The notes under the pieces are model-generated. The model had not been told where the DNA came from. It made no database searches and was given only the letters and a program-made list of their open reading frames with translations. This document shows, piece after piece, positions 34,557 through 44,956 of a DNA stretch of 64,000 nucleotides. The position numbers and the translations under genes were made by a program. The stretch covers positions 62,001-126,000 of the forward strand of contig QZFT01000067.1 in the NCBI GenBank assembly GCA_003600225.1, written 5' to 3'. Source of the stretch: Pseudonocardiaceae bacterium YIM PH 21723 (lineage in GTDB: Bacteria > Actinomycetota > Actinomycetes > Mycobacteriales > Pseudonocardiaceae). Each line of letters begins with the position of its first letter. Within the stretch, counting starts at the first letter, position 1.

Positions 34557-35060
34557 ATGAGGCGGAACGTGCGCAGGTTGCTGATCGGTCTGGTCGTGCT
34601 CACGACGGCGTGTTCGAGTGAGATCCCGGCCGCGGACGCGGCCCTGGGCACCAGCACCTCCGCCCACGCGGTGGCCGCCGGAGTGGGCAACCACCTGGCC
34701 CCGGGCACCCCGTGTGCGGTGACCGCGAAGGCCTGCGTCGACCTGTCCGACAACAAGGCATGGCTGCTGGAAGCCGGTGCCGTGCACGTCGGACCGGTGC
34801 CGATCACCCACGGCCGGGACGGCTACCAGACCCCGACCGGGGTGTACAGCGTGCGCCGCAAGCAGGCCGACTACCGCGCGACCAACTGGAACGAGAAGGA
34901 CGGCGTGATGCCGAACGCCGTGTTCTGGAACGGCCGCTACGCCTTCTACGAGGGTGACCTGACCGAGTCCTCGTTCGGCGGAATCCGCCTCGGCAAGCCG
35001 GCCGCGCAGCAGTTCTTCGACGGGCTCAAGGTCGGGGATCAGGTGCAGGTCGTTCCCTGA
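34557..35060 (+). CDS. L,D-transpeptidase-fold (YkuD) lipoprotein lacking catalytic Cys
   Basis: A 167-residue protein with a lipobox-like signal (LLIGLVVLTTACSS). The YkuD fold is recognisable from CVDLSDNKAWLLEAGAVHVGPVPI, HGRDGYQTPTGVYSV and AVFWNGRYAFYEGDL. The active-site motif that should read SHGC(I/V)R reads SFGGIRLG: the His is Phe and the nucleophilic Cys is Gly. Cross-linking activity is therefore unlikely, and a wall-binding or regulatory pseudoenzyme is more plausible (inference). Its 3' end overlaps the convergent aquaporin-family gene by 35 nt. Confidence 0.75.
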   Translation: MRRNVRRLLIGLVVLTTACSSEIPAADAALGTSTSAHAVAAGVGNHLAPGTPCAVTAKACVDLSDNKAWLLEAGAVHVGPVPITHGRDGYQTPTGVYSVRRKQADYRATNWNEKDGVMPNAVFWNGRYAFYEGDLTESSFGGIRLGKPAAQQFFDGLKVGDQVQVVP

Positions 35061-35700
35061 GGACCCGGGACAGTCCGAGGCCCAATCCGCCGCCGACCAG
35101 CTGACACAGCACGAACATCGGCACCGAGGACCAGGCGATACCGGTGATGCTGCCGGTGAACGCCCGCGCGACGGTGACCGCCGGGTTGGCGAAACAGGTG
35201 GACGAGGTGAACACGATCGCGCCCAGGATCCAGCCGGGCACCATGATCGGTGCCAGCTCGGCGCGCTCCGAGTCGACCAGCAATCGGATGATCAGGATCA
35301 GCCCCGAGGTGGCCACGATCTCGCCGAGCCACTGACCGCCACCGGACCGGATCGCGCCGGTGAACTGCACGGTGCTCAGGTCGAACATCCAGTGGCAGAT
35401 GAGCGTGCCCGCGATGCCCCCGGCGAACTGGGCCAGCACGTACCCCGCGGCCTGCCGGCGATCCACCCCGCCACAGGCGGCGTCCACCAGGGTGACCACC
35501 GGGTTGAAGTGCGAGCCGGAGATCGGCCCGAAGATCACGATGAGCGGACCGAGGGTGGCGGCGGTGACCACCGAGATGATGATCAGGATCAACGCGGTCT
35601 GACCCGGCGCGAGCTTCTGCGCCATGATCCCGGAGCCGACCACGGCGACGATCAGCAATCCGGTCCCGATCGCCTCAGCCAACAGCCGATTCAATGCCAT
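35026..35700 (-). CDS. MIP/aquaporin family channel
   Basis: A 224-residue membrane protein with about six transmembrane segments and the two half-helix pore motifs, here NPV (GSHFNPVVTL) and NPA (CFANPAVTVAR). Glycerol facilitator or aquaporin-type transport of water or small neutral solutes is the known family role; selectivity cannot be decided. GGGGAGGG precedes the ATG. It is divergent from the FAD-protein operon. Confidence 0.9.
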   Translation of the reverse strand: MALNRLLAEAIGTGLLIVAVVGSGIMAQKLAPGQTALILIIISVVTAATLGPLIVIFGPISGSHFNPVVTLVDAACGGVDRRQAAGYVLAQFAGGIAGTLICHWMFDLSTVQFTGAIRSGGGQWLGEIVATSGLILIIRLLVDSERAELAPIMVPGWILGAIVFTSSTCFANPAVTVARAFTGSITGIAWSSVPMFVLCQLVGGGLGLGLSRVLRERPAPDPRP

Positions 35701-35838
35701 GAGCCCTCCCCCGTTGCCGATCTACGCATCCTTCCCGCTGGTCCACCCCGCGGTCCAGTTCCGTCCGCTGAAATGCTCGATACGGACTAATCCGTACTCA
35801 AAACACGACCTTCATAATGGCCTGCTACAAATCCCTGC

Positions 35839-37092
35839 ATGCCGACGCTGCGAAACAATTATGAATATCTTTTCTGTGGCGCCGGTCCCGCCGGACTTGG
35901 ACCGATCATCGCCGCCGCCCGGCTGGGCCGACTGGAGTACTTGCTGGATAAAGGCATTATTTTGGCGGATCCGGCAGGTCCGGGCGGCGGCGGTATGCCG
36001 CATTACCGGATCTCGGCGAATTCGCTGGGCGGCGCCTTCCTGGAATGTCTGGATGATCTACAGAATCCGGTTTTCACCGCGGTTCGCGAACATCCGGAAA
36101 CCCGGCGGCTGCGGGAACTGTCCGCCGAACATCCGCCGCTGCCACTGGTCGGCCGGTTCCTCGACCGGCTCGGTGCCGCCATCGGTGAACTGGTCGCCGC
36201 GCATCCCCGCTGCGCCGTGCTGCGCGCGCCGGTCGAGCGGATCCGGCTGACCGAGGACGGTCTCGTCGACGCCCAGGTGGGCGGCGAGCAGGTGCGCGCC
36301 CGGCGCGCGGTCCTGGCCCTCGGCGGGCGGCCGATGGACGGCTACCGCCGGGCCGAGGTGCGGCCCGGGCTGAGCCTGGCCGCGCACCAGCACAAGGTGT
36401 GCCACGCGGAGGCCCTGATCGACGATCGGCAGGCACCGCCGGCGGAGCTCCTGGCGGCGATCCGGGACACCGGTCGCGTGGTGGTGCTCGGCGGCTCGCA
36501 CAGTGCGTGGGCCGCCGCCGGACTGCTGCTGAGCGACGGGCATCAGGTGACCCTGATCCACCGCACGCCGGTGCAGCTGTACTACCCGAGCGCCGAACAG
36601 GCCCACGCCGAGGGCTACCCCTTCGACCCGGTCGCCGACATCTGCTCGATGAGCGGGCGGGTGAACCGGTACGGCGGCCTGCGAGGCGCCGCCCGCGACC
36701 TGGCCATCCGCACCCTGCGGGACGGCGGGCCGATCCGGCTGCTCCAGGCCGGCGGGCCGGCGAACGAGGCGCTCGCCGAGGCGGGCGCGATCGTGGCCGC
36801 CACCGGCTACCAGGCGATCCTGCCGCCGATCGAGTACCCGGACGGCGGCGAGCTGCTCCCGGCGCTGTCGGAGACCGGCACCGTGGTCACCGGCACCGGG
36901 CACCTGGTGGACAGCAGGGGCACCGCGCATCCCCGGCTGATCGCCTTCGGGCTGGGCGCGGGGCTGGCCGTTGCACCGGAGATCGGCGGCGAGCCCAGCT
37001 TCACCCGCCGCGCGGTGGGGATCTGGCTGTACCACCACGACATCGGCCGGACGATTCTCGACGAACTGCTCACCCCGGCGGAGGTCCGATGA
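35839..37092 (+). CDS. FAD/NAD(P)-binding oxidoreductase, first gene of glycan-like operon
   Basis: A 417-residue flavoprotein. The N-terminal dinucleotide fold is YLFCGAGPAGLGPIIAA; a second Rossmann motif is VVVLGGSHSAWAAAGLLL near residue 215, as in lysine/ornithine N-monooxygenase-like and pyridine nucleotide oxidoreductases; AGAIVAATGYQAILPPI matches the family ATGY motif. The substrate is unknown. Its stop overlaps the next start (ATGA), and the third gene overlaps in the same way, giving a tightly coupled operon with a helical-toroid protein and a GT26 glycosyltransferase. A role in modifying a carbohydrate or lipid-linked glycan is inferred only from this context. Confidence 0.8.
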   Translation: MPTLRNNYEYLFCGAGPAGLGPIIAAARLGRLEYLLDKGIILADPAGPGGGGMPHYRISANSLGGAFLECLDDLQNPVFTAVREHPETRRLRELSAEHPPLPLVGRFLDRLGAAIGELVAAHPRCAVLRAPVERIRLTEDGLVDAQVGGEQVRARRAVLALGGRPMDGYRRAEVRPGLSLAAHQHKVCHAEALIDDRQAPPAELLAAIRDTGRVVVLGGSHSAWAAAGLLLSDGHQVTLIHRTPVQLYYPSAEQAHAEGYPFDPVADICSMSGRVNRYGGLRGAARDLAIRTLRDGGPIRLLQAGGPANEALAEAGAIVAATGYQAILPPIEYPDGGELLPALSETGTVVTGTGHLVDSRGTAHPRLIAFGLGAGLAVAPEIGGEPSFTRRAVGIWLYHHDIGRTILDELLTPAEVR

Positions 37093-38057
37093 AGGCCGAG
37101 CTGACCACCTGGCTGGCCAGGGGCCGCACCCAGACGGCGGACGGCGCGTTCTGCGGCTGGCTGGAACCGGCCACCGGAACCCTGTCCGCGCCCTATCCGG
37201 AGATCACCGGCTACGCGGTGAACCTGCTGTCCGGGCAGCCCGCCGCACGGGGCGCAGCGCAGTGGCTGGCCAAGCGCCCCGGCTTCGCCGCGCGACCGGA
37301 GCGCACCGGGCCCGCGGTGTACGCCTTCGACCTGGCGATGATCGCGCACGGCTTGCTGCGGCACGGCGAGATCGAGGCGGGACTGCGGTACGCCGGCCAT
37401 CTGGTCACGCTGTACGACCGGCACGGCGACCTGCCCGCCGTGGAGCCGGGCTCGGCGACCGCCGCGCTGCCGGTCACCTGGTCGACAGGCGGGCGGGCCC
37501 ACCTGCTCAAGTGCGTACAGGCGCTGCTGGGCGCGGCCGACCACGGCATGGAGCCCGCGCTCGATGTGGCGGCCAAGCTGGTGCAGCAGGGCCTCGGTCA
37601 GCTCGCCGAGGGCGCCGATCCACCGCTGCGCACCGAGCCGGACGCGTCGAACGTCAGCCTGCACGCGCTCTGCTACGCGGCGGAGGGCCTGTGGATCTGG
37701 GGCACCCGGATCGGCGACACGAACGCGCTACACGGTTCCCGGGTGATCACCGAGTGGGTCTGGCGGCATCGGCTGCCGGCGGGCGGCTTCCCCGGCCACC
37801 TGCGAGCCGGGTCACCGACCCAGCGGCAGGGCGACGTCCACGCGCAGGCCATCCGGCTCGCGGCGTTGCACGGACTGCCCGCGGCGGAGATCGCCGAGCA
37901 GCGGGCCGCGCTGGCCGCCGGGCTGTGGCGGGCGGGTGACGAGGCCGCCGTGTACTACTGGCCGGACGCCGACCGGCTGAACCTGAACTCCTGGGCCACT
38001 ATGTTCGCCGCACAGTGCACGGACCCCGACACGATCACCTGGGACACCCTCGTATGA
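37089..38057 (+). CDS. alpha/alpha-toroid-like protein
   Basis: A 322-residue soluble protein whose repeated helical hairpins and motifs (YPEITGYAVNLLSG, RTGPAVYAFDLAMIAHGLL, SNVSLHALCYAAEGLWIWG, GDVHAQAIRLAALHG, LNLNSWATMFAAQC) are typical of (alpha/alpha)6-barrel glycoside hydrolases, lyases and epimerases. The specific family was not identified. Conserved-looking aromatic and acidic residues in the hairpin ends could form a sugar site. It overlaps both neighbours by 4 nt. Probably acts on a carbohydrate made or modified by the operon. Confidence 0.65.
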   Translation: MKAELTTWLARGRTQTADGAFCGWLEPATGTLSAPYPEITGYAVNLLSGQPAARGAAQWLAKRPGFAARPERTGPAVYAFDLAMIAHGLLRHGEIEAGLRYAGHLVTLYDRHGDLPAVEPGSATAALPVTWSTGGRAHLLKCVQALLGAADHGMEPALDVAAKLVQQGLGQLAEGADPPLRTEPDASNVSLHALCYAAEGLWIWGTRIGDTNALHGSRVITEWVWRHRLPAGGFPGHLRAGSPTQRQGDVHAQAIRLAALHGLPAAEIAEQRAALAAGLWRAGDEAAVYYWPDADRLNLNSWATMFAAQCTDPDTITWDTLV

Positions 38058-38803
38058 GCATTCAAGTAGGTTCCGCCCAGGTCCACGATCTGGATTTCGC
38101 CCAGGCCATCGAGGAGATCCTCGTTTTTGCGGTAAAGGAGTCCGGGGAGCGCGCCGTGGTGGTCACCCCGAACATCGCGCACCTGGAGCTGCTGGGCCGC
38201 AGCCCGGAGCTACGGCGGGCCTACGACCGCGCGGAACTGGTGCTGCCCGACGGCTGGCCGGTGCGGCTGGCCATGCGGCTGCGCGGCGGGCGGACGCGGG
38301 GCCGGGTCACCGGCGCCGACCTGGTGCCCGCGCTGTGCGCGGCCGCGGCGACCTCGGGTATTCCGGTGGGCATCGTCGGCGGCCCGCCGGGAGTCGCGGT
38401 CTCCGGCGCGGCGATCCTCAGTCGCCGGTACCCCGGTCTGCGGGTGGTGTTCACCGCGTCGCCGCCGTTCGGCGTGCATACCGATGATCGGGAATGCGCG
38501 GAGTTGGCGGGGCGGATCGCGGACTCCGGTGCGCGGATCCTGTTCCTGGGCATCGGGGCGCCGCAGCAGGAGTACGTGGCCGATCACTGGCTGCGGGCCA
38601 CCGGTCCGGGGGTCACCCTGTGCATCGGCTCCGCCATCGAGTTCATCACCGGTCACCAGGTCCGCGCGCCGCTGATCTGGCGCCGCCTGGGCGTCGAGTG
38701 GCTGTACCGCGTCCTGCGGGAACCCCGTCGGCTGGCCGGCCGGTACCTGCGGGCGATTCCGGTGATCGTGCCGATCCTGCTGCGCGCGGTTATCGGTCAC
38801 TGA
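38054..38803 (+). CDS. WecG/TagA/CpsF family glycosyltransferase (GT26)
   Basis: A 249-residue enzyme with GT26 hallmarks: VVTPNIAHLELL, the DGWPVRLAMRLRG block, GIPVGIVGGPPGVA, ILFLGIGAPQQEYVADHW and CIGSAIEFITG, then a C-terminal hydrophobic/basic helix (RRLAGRYLRAIPVIVPILLRAV) that attaches it to the membrane. GT26 enzymes transfer N-acetylmannosamine-type sugars to polyprenyl-linked acceptors in teichoic acid, enterobacterial common antigen or exopolysaccharide synthesis. It is the last gene of the coupled operon and is followed by a family B palindrome. Confidence 0.92.
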   Translation: MSIQVGSAQVHDLDFAQAIEEILVFAVKESGERAVVVTPNIAHLELLGRSPELRRAYDRAELVLPDGWPVRLAMRLRGGRTRGRVTGADLVPALCAAAATSGIPVGIVGGPPGVAVSGAAILSRRYPGLRVVFTASPPFGVHTDDRECAELAGRIADSGARILFLGIGAPQQEYVADHWLRATGPGVTLCIGSAIEFITGHQVRAPLIWRRLGVEWLYRVLREPRRLAGRYLRAIPVIVPILLRAVIGH

Positions 38804-38862
38804 AATGCTCACATGGGCGCTTTACTCCCATTTAATGAGAGCAAAGCGCCCATGCTCGCATT
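38804..38862. terminator. palindrome family B copy at convergent junction
   Basis: Arms 38804-38832 and 38834-38862 are near-perfect over 29 bp (core CATGGGCGCTTTACTCCCAT). It lies between the convergent GT26 and ferredoxin reductase genes; a bidirectional terminator is likely. Confidence 0.65.
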
Positions 38863-38881
38863 CACCGTGTCCGGTTATCGG

Positions 38882-39856
38882 TCAGCCGGCGTTGGACGAG
38901 TGCCCGGGGAACAGGTGGGCATCGGGGTTGAGCGCCACCGCGATGTTGTTGACCGCGGTGGCGGCCTCGCCGAAACCGGTGGCGATCAGCTTCACTTTGC
39001 CCGGGTACTCGGCGATGTCACCCGCCGCGAAGATCCGCTCCCTGGTGGTCCGCATGGTGGTGTCGACGGTGACCGCCCGCTTGTGGATCTCGAAGCCCCA
39101 GCTCTCGATGGGCCCCAGGTCGGCGGTGAACCCGAGCGCGGCCACCACAGCCTGGGCGGGCAGTACCTGGTGGGAGCCGTCCTTGTGCGACAGCTCCACC
39201 TCGGCCAGTTCCGGGCTGCCCCGCAACGCCGAGACCTGCACGTCCACGATGATCGGCACGCCGAGTTCCCGCACCACCTTGATCGTGCCCTCGTGTGCCC
39301 GGAACCCCGGCCGCCGATGCACCAGCGTCACCGAGCGGGCGATCGGATGCAGGGCGAGTGCCCAGTCGAAGGCGGAGTCGCCGCCACCCACGACCACCAC
39401 GTCCTGCCCCGCGTACACATCCAGCTGCGGCACGAAGTGCACCAGGCCGCGGCCCAGCCACTCGTTACCCGCCGGCAGCGGCCGTGGAGTGAACTCCCCC
39501 ATGCCCGCGGTGATCAGCACGGCGGCGGTGGTCACCGTGCTGCCATCGGCCATGCCCACCCGCAGCCTGCCGTCCGGCAGGTCCTCCAGGGTGCGGGCCT
39601 GCATCCCCAGTAGATAGTGCGGTTTGTACTGCGCGGCCTGCTCGACCAGACCCGCCACCAGATCGCGGCCCTTGATCGCCGGGAATCCGGCGACGTCGAA
39701 AATCATCTTCTCCGGGTACATCGCGGTGACCTGGCCACCCGCTTCGGGCAGCGAGTCCACCAAGGTCACCGACATTCCCCGGAATCCCGCGTAGTAGGCG
39801 GCGAACAGTCCGGTCGGACCGGCCCCCACGATCAGTAGATCCACCTCGTCGTCCAA
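38882..39856 (-). CDS. ferredoxin/flavodoxin-NADP+ reductase (thioredoxin reductase-like)
   Basis: A 324-residue flavoprotein of the TrxR-like ferredoxin-NADP+ reductase type: FAD motif LLIVGAGPTGLFAAYYAG, DSLPEAGGQVTAMYPEK, NADP motif VVVVGGGDSAFDWALAL, and IFAAGDIAEYPGKVKLIATGFGEAATAVNN. It lacks the CxxC of thioredoxin reductases, which fits the ferredoxin reductase group. It supplies electrons between NADPH and ferredoxin/flavodoxin. The start is TTG with GAGGAGG upstream, an uncommon start codon. Confidence 0.92.
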   Translation of the reverse strand: MDDEVDLLIVGAGPTGLFAAYYAGFRGMSVTLVDSLPEAGGQVTAMYPEKMIFDVAGFPAIKGRDLVAGLVEQAAQYKPHYLLGMQARTLEDLPDGRLRVGMADGSTVTTAAVLITAGMGEFTPRPLPAGNEWLGRGLVHFVPQLDVYAGQDVVVVGGGDSAFDWALALHPIARSVTLVHRRPGFRAHEGTIKVVRELGVPIIVDVQVSALRGSPELAEVELSHKDGSHQVLPAQAVVAALGFTADLGPIESWGFEIHKRAVTVDTTMRTTRERIFAAGDIAEYPGKVKLIATGFGEAATAVNNIAVALNPDAHLFPGHSSNAG

Positions 39857-39952
39857 GGCGGTACCTCCTCGCGTCAGTCAGGAACAACTCCAGGCTACGG
39901 ACAGAGATGAGAGCCACACCACAAAAGTTCCGCTGCGGATTAGGCTGGCCGG

Positions 39953-40825
39953 GTGACCTTCGTCCGCTCCCTGATCATGCTGGCCACGGTCGTCCTCGGC
40001 CTGTCGAGCTGCTCGGAACCACCGGCTCCGGTGACCGCCCCGAGTAGCGAAAAGTCCAGCTCAACGCCGCCTTCCTCCACCGCGAGCACGCCGAGCTGCC
40101 CGCAGACCGGCTTCGACTGCGACTTCCAGAACCGGTTCGCCGCCGCACAGAAGTACGTCCAGAACCGTCCCGGCACCGTCGGGATCGTGGTGCGTGACCG
40201 GCAGAGCGGGGCGGTGTGGCGCAACGACCAGGCCGGCACGCTCGTCTGGACCGCGTCCACGGTGAAGCTGGGCATGACCATCGACCTGTTCCGCAGGCAG
40301 CGGGCCGGAACGATCACCCTGGGCCAGGCGGACCGTTCGCTGATCCAGCAGATGCTGCACAGCTCGGACGACAACGCGGCGGACGCGCTGTGGAAGAAGT
40401 TCGGCCGGGACGACTACGCGAAGCGGTTCCCGGAGTACGGCCTGACCGGCATCACCTTCGTGCCGAAGTTCGACCGCTACTGGGGCTTCATGAAGTGCAC
40501 CCCGGACGACCTGGATCGCATGATCAACTATCTGCTGACCGAGGTTCCGGCGGACACGAAGGCGTGGATCCTGAACGAGATGCGCACCGTCGACCCCAAC
40601 CAGCAGTGGGGCGTGTGGGGCGCGGGGCCGGCCGGGAAACCGGGCAACAAGGACGGGTGGTCCGAGGAGGACACCGGCTGGGTGATGAACACCGTCGGTT
40701 TCGTCGGCCCCGACGAGCGCTACACCCTGTCGATCATGAACAGCCTGAACGGCAAGGGTGGCTACGAAGAAGGAAAGGCTACCCTAAATAAAGTTGCCGA
40801 AATCATCTTCTCCGGAAGGTTCTGA
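39953..40825 (+). CDS. class A beta-lactamase-related lipoprotein
   Basis: A 290-residue lipoprotein (lipobox LGLSSC, Cys20) followed by a Ser/Pro/Thr linker (residues 25-47) and a serine beta-lactamase/PBP-like domain. Active-site motifs are TASTVKL (Ser102, Lys105), SSDDN at 137-141 and NKDGW near residue 228 in place of KTG. The glutamate of the omega loop is not obvious, so efficient beta-lactam hydrolysis is doubtful; a peptidoglycan-related or esterase role is equally possible. GTG start. It lies 28 bp upstream of fumC. Confidence 0.82.
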   Translation: MTFVRSLIMLATVVLGLSSCSEPPAPVTAPSSEKSSSTPPSSTASTPSCPQTGFDCDFQNRFAAAQKYVQNRPGTVGIVVRDRQSGAVWRNDQAGTLVWTASTVKLGMTIDLFRRQRAGTITLGQADRSLIQQMLHSSDDNAADALWKKFGRDDYAKRFPEYGLTGITFVPKFDRYWGFMKCTPDDLDRMINYLLTEVPADTKAWILNEMRTVDPNQQWGVWGAGPAGKPGNKDGWSEEDTGWVMNTVGFVGPDERYTLSIMNSLNGKGGYEEGKATLNKVAEIIFSGRF

Positions 40826-40853
40826 GTCGCGCAACGGGACTAACGTTCAGACC

Positions 40854-42239
40854 ATGGACTACCGCGTCGAACACGACACCATGGGCGAAGTCAAGATCCC
40901 GGTCGATGCGCTGTGGCAGGCACAGACCCAGCGCGCCGTGGGCAACTTCCCCATCTCGGGCCGCCCCCTGGAGCGTTCGCAGATTCGCGCACTCGGCCTG
41001 ATCAAGGCCGCCTGCGCGCAGGTGAACGCCAAGCTGGGCGTGCTGGACCAGGCGGAGGCGGACGCCATCGCCGAGGCCGCGGGCGAGGTCGCCGAGGGCA
41101 AGCACGACGACCACTTCCCGGTCGACGTCTTCCAGACCGGCTCCGGCACCTCGTCGAACATGAACGCCAACGAGGTCATCGCCACCCTCGCCTCGGCGAA
41201 GCTCGGCAGCAAGGTGCACCCGAACGACAAGGTGAACGCCTCTCAGTCGTCCAACGACGTGTTCCCCACCAGCATCCACCTGGCCACGGTCGACGCGGTG
41301 TCCACCGAGCTCATCCCGGCGCTGCAGCACCTCCATGGCGTGCTCACCGGGAAGGCCGAGGAGTGGAAGGACCTCGTCAAGTCCGGCCGCACCCACCTGA
41401 TGGACGCGGTGCCGGTGACCCTCGGCCAGGAGGTCGGCGGCTGGGCGGCGCAGATCCAGGCGGGCATCGACCGGGTCACCTCCAGCCTGGGCCGGGTCGG
41501 CGAGCTGCCCATCGGCGGCACCGCCGTCGGCACCGGGCTGAACACCCCCGCCGGATTCGGCGGCGCGGTGGTCGCCGAACTGGTCGCGGCGACCGGCCTG
41601 CCGCTCCGCGAGGCGCCGAACCACATCGAGGCGCAGGCCTCCCGGGACTCGCTCGTCGAGTGTTCCGGCCAGGTGCGCACCGTCGCGGTCTCGCTGTACA
41701 AGATCGCCAATGACCTGCGCTGGATGGGATCCGGTCCGCGCACCGGCCTGTCCGAGCTGCACCTCCCGGATCTGCAGCCGGGCTCCTCGATCATGCCAGG
41801 CAAGGTCAACCCGGTGATCTGCGAGGCGACCATGATGGTGGCCGCCCAGGTGATCGGCAACGACGCCACCGTCGCGTTCTCCGGCAGCCAGGGCAACTTC
41901 GAGCTGAACGTGATGATGCCGGTGATGGCGCGCAACGTCCTCGAGTCGATCCGGCTGATCGCCGCCGTGTCCAGGCTGCTGGCCGACAAGGTCCTCGCCG
42001 GCGCCGAGCCGGATGTGGACCGGATGCGCGAGTACGCCGAGTCCAGCCCGAGCGTGGTCACGCCGCTGAACAAGTACCTCGGCTACGAAGAGGCCGCGTC
42101 GATCGCGAAGCAGGCCCTCAAGGAGCGCAAGACCATCCGCCAGGTGGTCCTGGACCGCGGTCACGTGCCCGGCAAGGTTACTGAGGCGCAGCTGGACGAG
42201 GCCCTCGACGTCCTGCGGATGGCCCGCCCGCACGCCTAG
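40854..42239 (+). CDS. fumC: class II fumarate hydratase
   Basis: A 461-residue iron-independent fumarase interconverting fumarate and malate in the TCA cycle. It carries the superfamily signature [11 protein letters not shown] and the fumarase blocks [30 protein letters not shown] and [17 protein letters not shown], full length. The start [16 protein letters not shown] at 40854 is the conserved N-terminus. It corresponds to Rv1098c. Followed by a family B palindrome and a second GC-rich hairpin. Confidence 0.97.
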   Translation: MDYRVEHDTMGEVKIPVDALWQAQTQRAVGNFPISGRPLERSQIRALGLIKAACAQVNAKLGVLDQAEADAIAEAAGEVAEGKHDDHFPVDVFQTGSGTSSNMNANEVIATLASAKLGSKVHPNDKVNASQSSNDVFPTSIHLATVDAVSTELIPALQHLHGVLTGKAEEWKDLVKSGRTHLMDAVPVTLGQEVGGWAAQIQAGIDRVTSSLGRVGELPIGGTAVGTGLNTPAGFGGAVVAELVAATGLPLREAPNHIEAQASRDSLVECSGQVRTVAVSLYKIANDLRWMGSGPRTGLSELHLPDLQPGSSIMPGKVNPVICEATMMVAAQVIGNDATVAFSGSQGNFELNVMMPVMARNVLESIRLIAAVSRLLADKVLAGAEPDVDRMREYAESSPSVVTPLNKYLGYEEAASIAKQALKERKTIRQVVLDRGHVPGKVTEAQLDEALDVLRMARPHA

Positions 42240-42241
42240 CG

Positions 42242-42300
42242 AATGCTCACATGGGCGCTTTACTCCCACTAAATGGGAGCAAAGCGCCCATGCTCGCATT
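42242..42300. terminator. palindrome family B copy after fumC
   Basis: Arms 42242-42268 and 42274-42300 match over 27 bp with one or two mismatches (core ATGGGCGCTTTACTCCCA). It begins three bases after the fumC stop codon, as expected for a terminator. Confidence 0.65.
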
Positions 42301-42310
42301 GAAGAAAAGG

Positions 42311-42352
42311 GGGCGGGCGGCTGCGTCGGGCCCTGACGCAGACCGCCCGCCC
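42311..42352 (+). terminator. second GC-rich hairpin after fumC
   Basis: GGGCGGGCGG plus CTGCGTC (42311-42327) pairs with 42335-42352 with a single bulge, giving a stem of about 17 bp. There is no T-run. The rest of the 42240-42585 gap shows no gene; AT-rich sequence near 42440-42490 may be the promoter of the next gene. Confidence 0.5.
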
Positions 42353-42585
42353 AGTGGCCCACCGCCCGAGGGGGGATTCGACCGGTGGGAGCCTTTACGG
42401 ATCGGTAGTCCGTGTACACAGCATGTCGCATAGCACTGAGGTGCCGACATGTTTTTGGCTGTGACAACGAAGGACAAAAACTGAGCGCTAGCGCCGAAAG
42501 GTGCGGCCATCTGGGGCTACGTGCCCCTCGATCAGCGGAATAACCTGCGGTAAGCCGTCTCCCCACCCCTGCCAGGGAGAGTCAC

Positions 42586-43104
42586 ATGCTCCGCAGAACC
42601 GTCCTCGGTGTAGCCCTGCTCACCATGGCCGCCTTACTGGTCGCCCCGGACCCCGTCAACCAGGCACCGGCCGCCCAGACCCAGCAGACCATTACCGCCC
42701 GGGTCACCTTCTACGGCGCGCTGGACAACGACCCACCCGGCAGTGCCGACATCGCCTACCCGACCCTGCACCAGAAGGCCGGCGGCACCGGCACCTACGC
42801 CGATCCGATCACCTTCGCCACCGCCAAGGAAGAACACCCGCCCGGCACCAGGATCTACTTCGCGCCGGTGAAGCGCTACTTCATCATGGAGGACCTGTGC
42901 GCCCAGTGCGCCGGGGAATGGCCGACGGGCTACCGGCACATCGACCTCTGGACCGGGAACTCCACCAATCCGGCGATCCTGAAGTGTGAGGAGGCGCTGA
43001 CCCCGGACGGTCAGGTCCAGGCCATCGTCGACCCGCCGTCCAACCTGCCGGTCGTCCCGGGTCCGTTGTTCAATGACGCCACCGGACAGTGCTACAAGCC
43101 TTAG
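42586..43104 (+). CDS. secreted double-psi-barrel-like (expansin/RlpA-type) protein
   Basis: A 172-residue exported protein: signal peptide (RTVLGVALLTMAALLVA) then TARVTFYGALDNDPPGSADIAYP, a Gly-rich segment, YADPITFATAKEEHPPGTRIY and RYFIMEDLCAQCAGEW. Similar secreted actinobacterial proteins with the VTFYG...PPGS...YADPITFA...MEDxCxxC pattern appear to be double-psi beta-barrel proteins related to expansins and RlpA, which act on or bind cell-wall polysaccharide; I regard this assignment as probable. Four Cys probably form disulfides. GGGAGA precedes the ATG. Confidence 0.6.
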   Translation: MLRRTVLGVALLTMAALLVAPDPVNQAPAAQTQQTITARVTFYGALDNDPPGSADIAYPTLHQKAGGTGTYADPITFATAKEEHPPGTRIYFAPVKRYFIMEDLCAQCAGEWPTGYRHIDLWTGNSTNPAILKCEEALTPDGQVQAIVDPPSNLPVVPGPLFNDATGQCYKP

Positions 43105-44550
<1,446 letters not shown>

Positions 44551-44566
44551 CGTATTCTGATCGGTG

Positions 44567-44905
44567 ATGAATCAGATCGCCACGGCCACCCGCGTCCGGG
44601 CAGCGCTCTGCGCGCTGCTCGCGTTGCTGGCCGCCGTGGCGGTCTGGGTCCTCCCCGGCGACCCGGGCACGAGCGCCGTCGCGGTGGCCCAGCACCAGGA
44701 GGCACCCGGCCGCTGTTCGCCGGACCCGTCGCCGCCCGAGTCGCCGCCGGCCGCCCCCGCGGCTCAGCAGGTGCAGCACATCCCGGTCTTACCCGAGGTG
44801 CCCTGCCCGCCACCCGCCGCCGGAACCGGCGCGGTCGAGCGTCCACGCCTTGAACCGTCCAGTCGATATGTCGACCTGAACGAACTCTCCGTCCTGCGCA
44901 TATAG
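44567..44905 (+). CDS. small exported proline-rich protein
   Basis: A 112-residue protein with a signal/anchor (VRAALCALLALLAAVAVWVLP) and a proline-rich extracytoplasmic part (SPDPSPPESPPAAPAAQQ) containing two further Cys (GRCSPDP, EVPCPPP) and the C-terminal SRYVDLNELSVLRI. It lies 51 bp upstream of the DsbA-like lipoprotein gene, so a link to periplasmic thiol chemistry is conceivable. No family recognised. GTG 44564 or ATG 44567 may start it. Confidence 0.55.
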   Translation: MNQIATATRVRAALCALLALLAAVAVWVLPGDPGTSAVAVAQHQEAPGRCSPDPSPPESPPAAPAAQQVQHIPVLPEVPCPPPAAGTGAVERPRLEPSSRYVDLNELSVLRI

Positions 44906-44956
44906 GCCGTAGTCGATCTTCCCTTCACCTCGACTACTTCCTTACTGGAGTTCGCC

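Noticed and set aside
36399-37088. N-terminal extension of the toroid-protein frame
   Set aside because: It overlaps the FAD oxidoreductase in another frame and is Arg/Pro-rich; the ATG at 37089 overlapping the previous stop is the natural start.
40803-42566. A 587-codon frame antisense to fumC
   Set aside because: Shadow of fumC; His/Arg/Gly-rich with no recognisable motif, and fumC on the other strand is intact.
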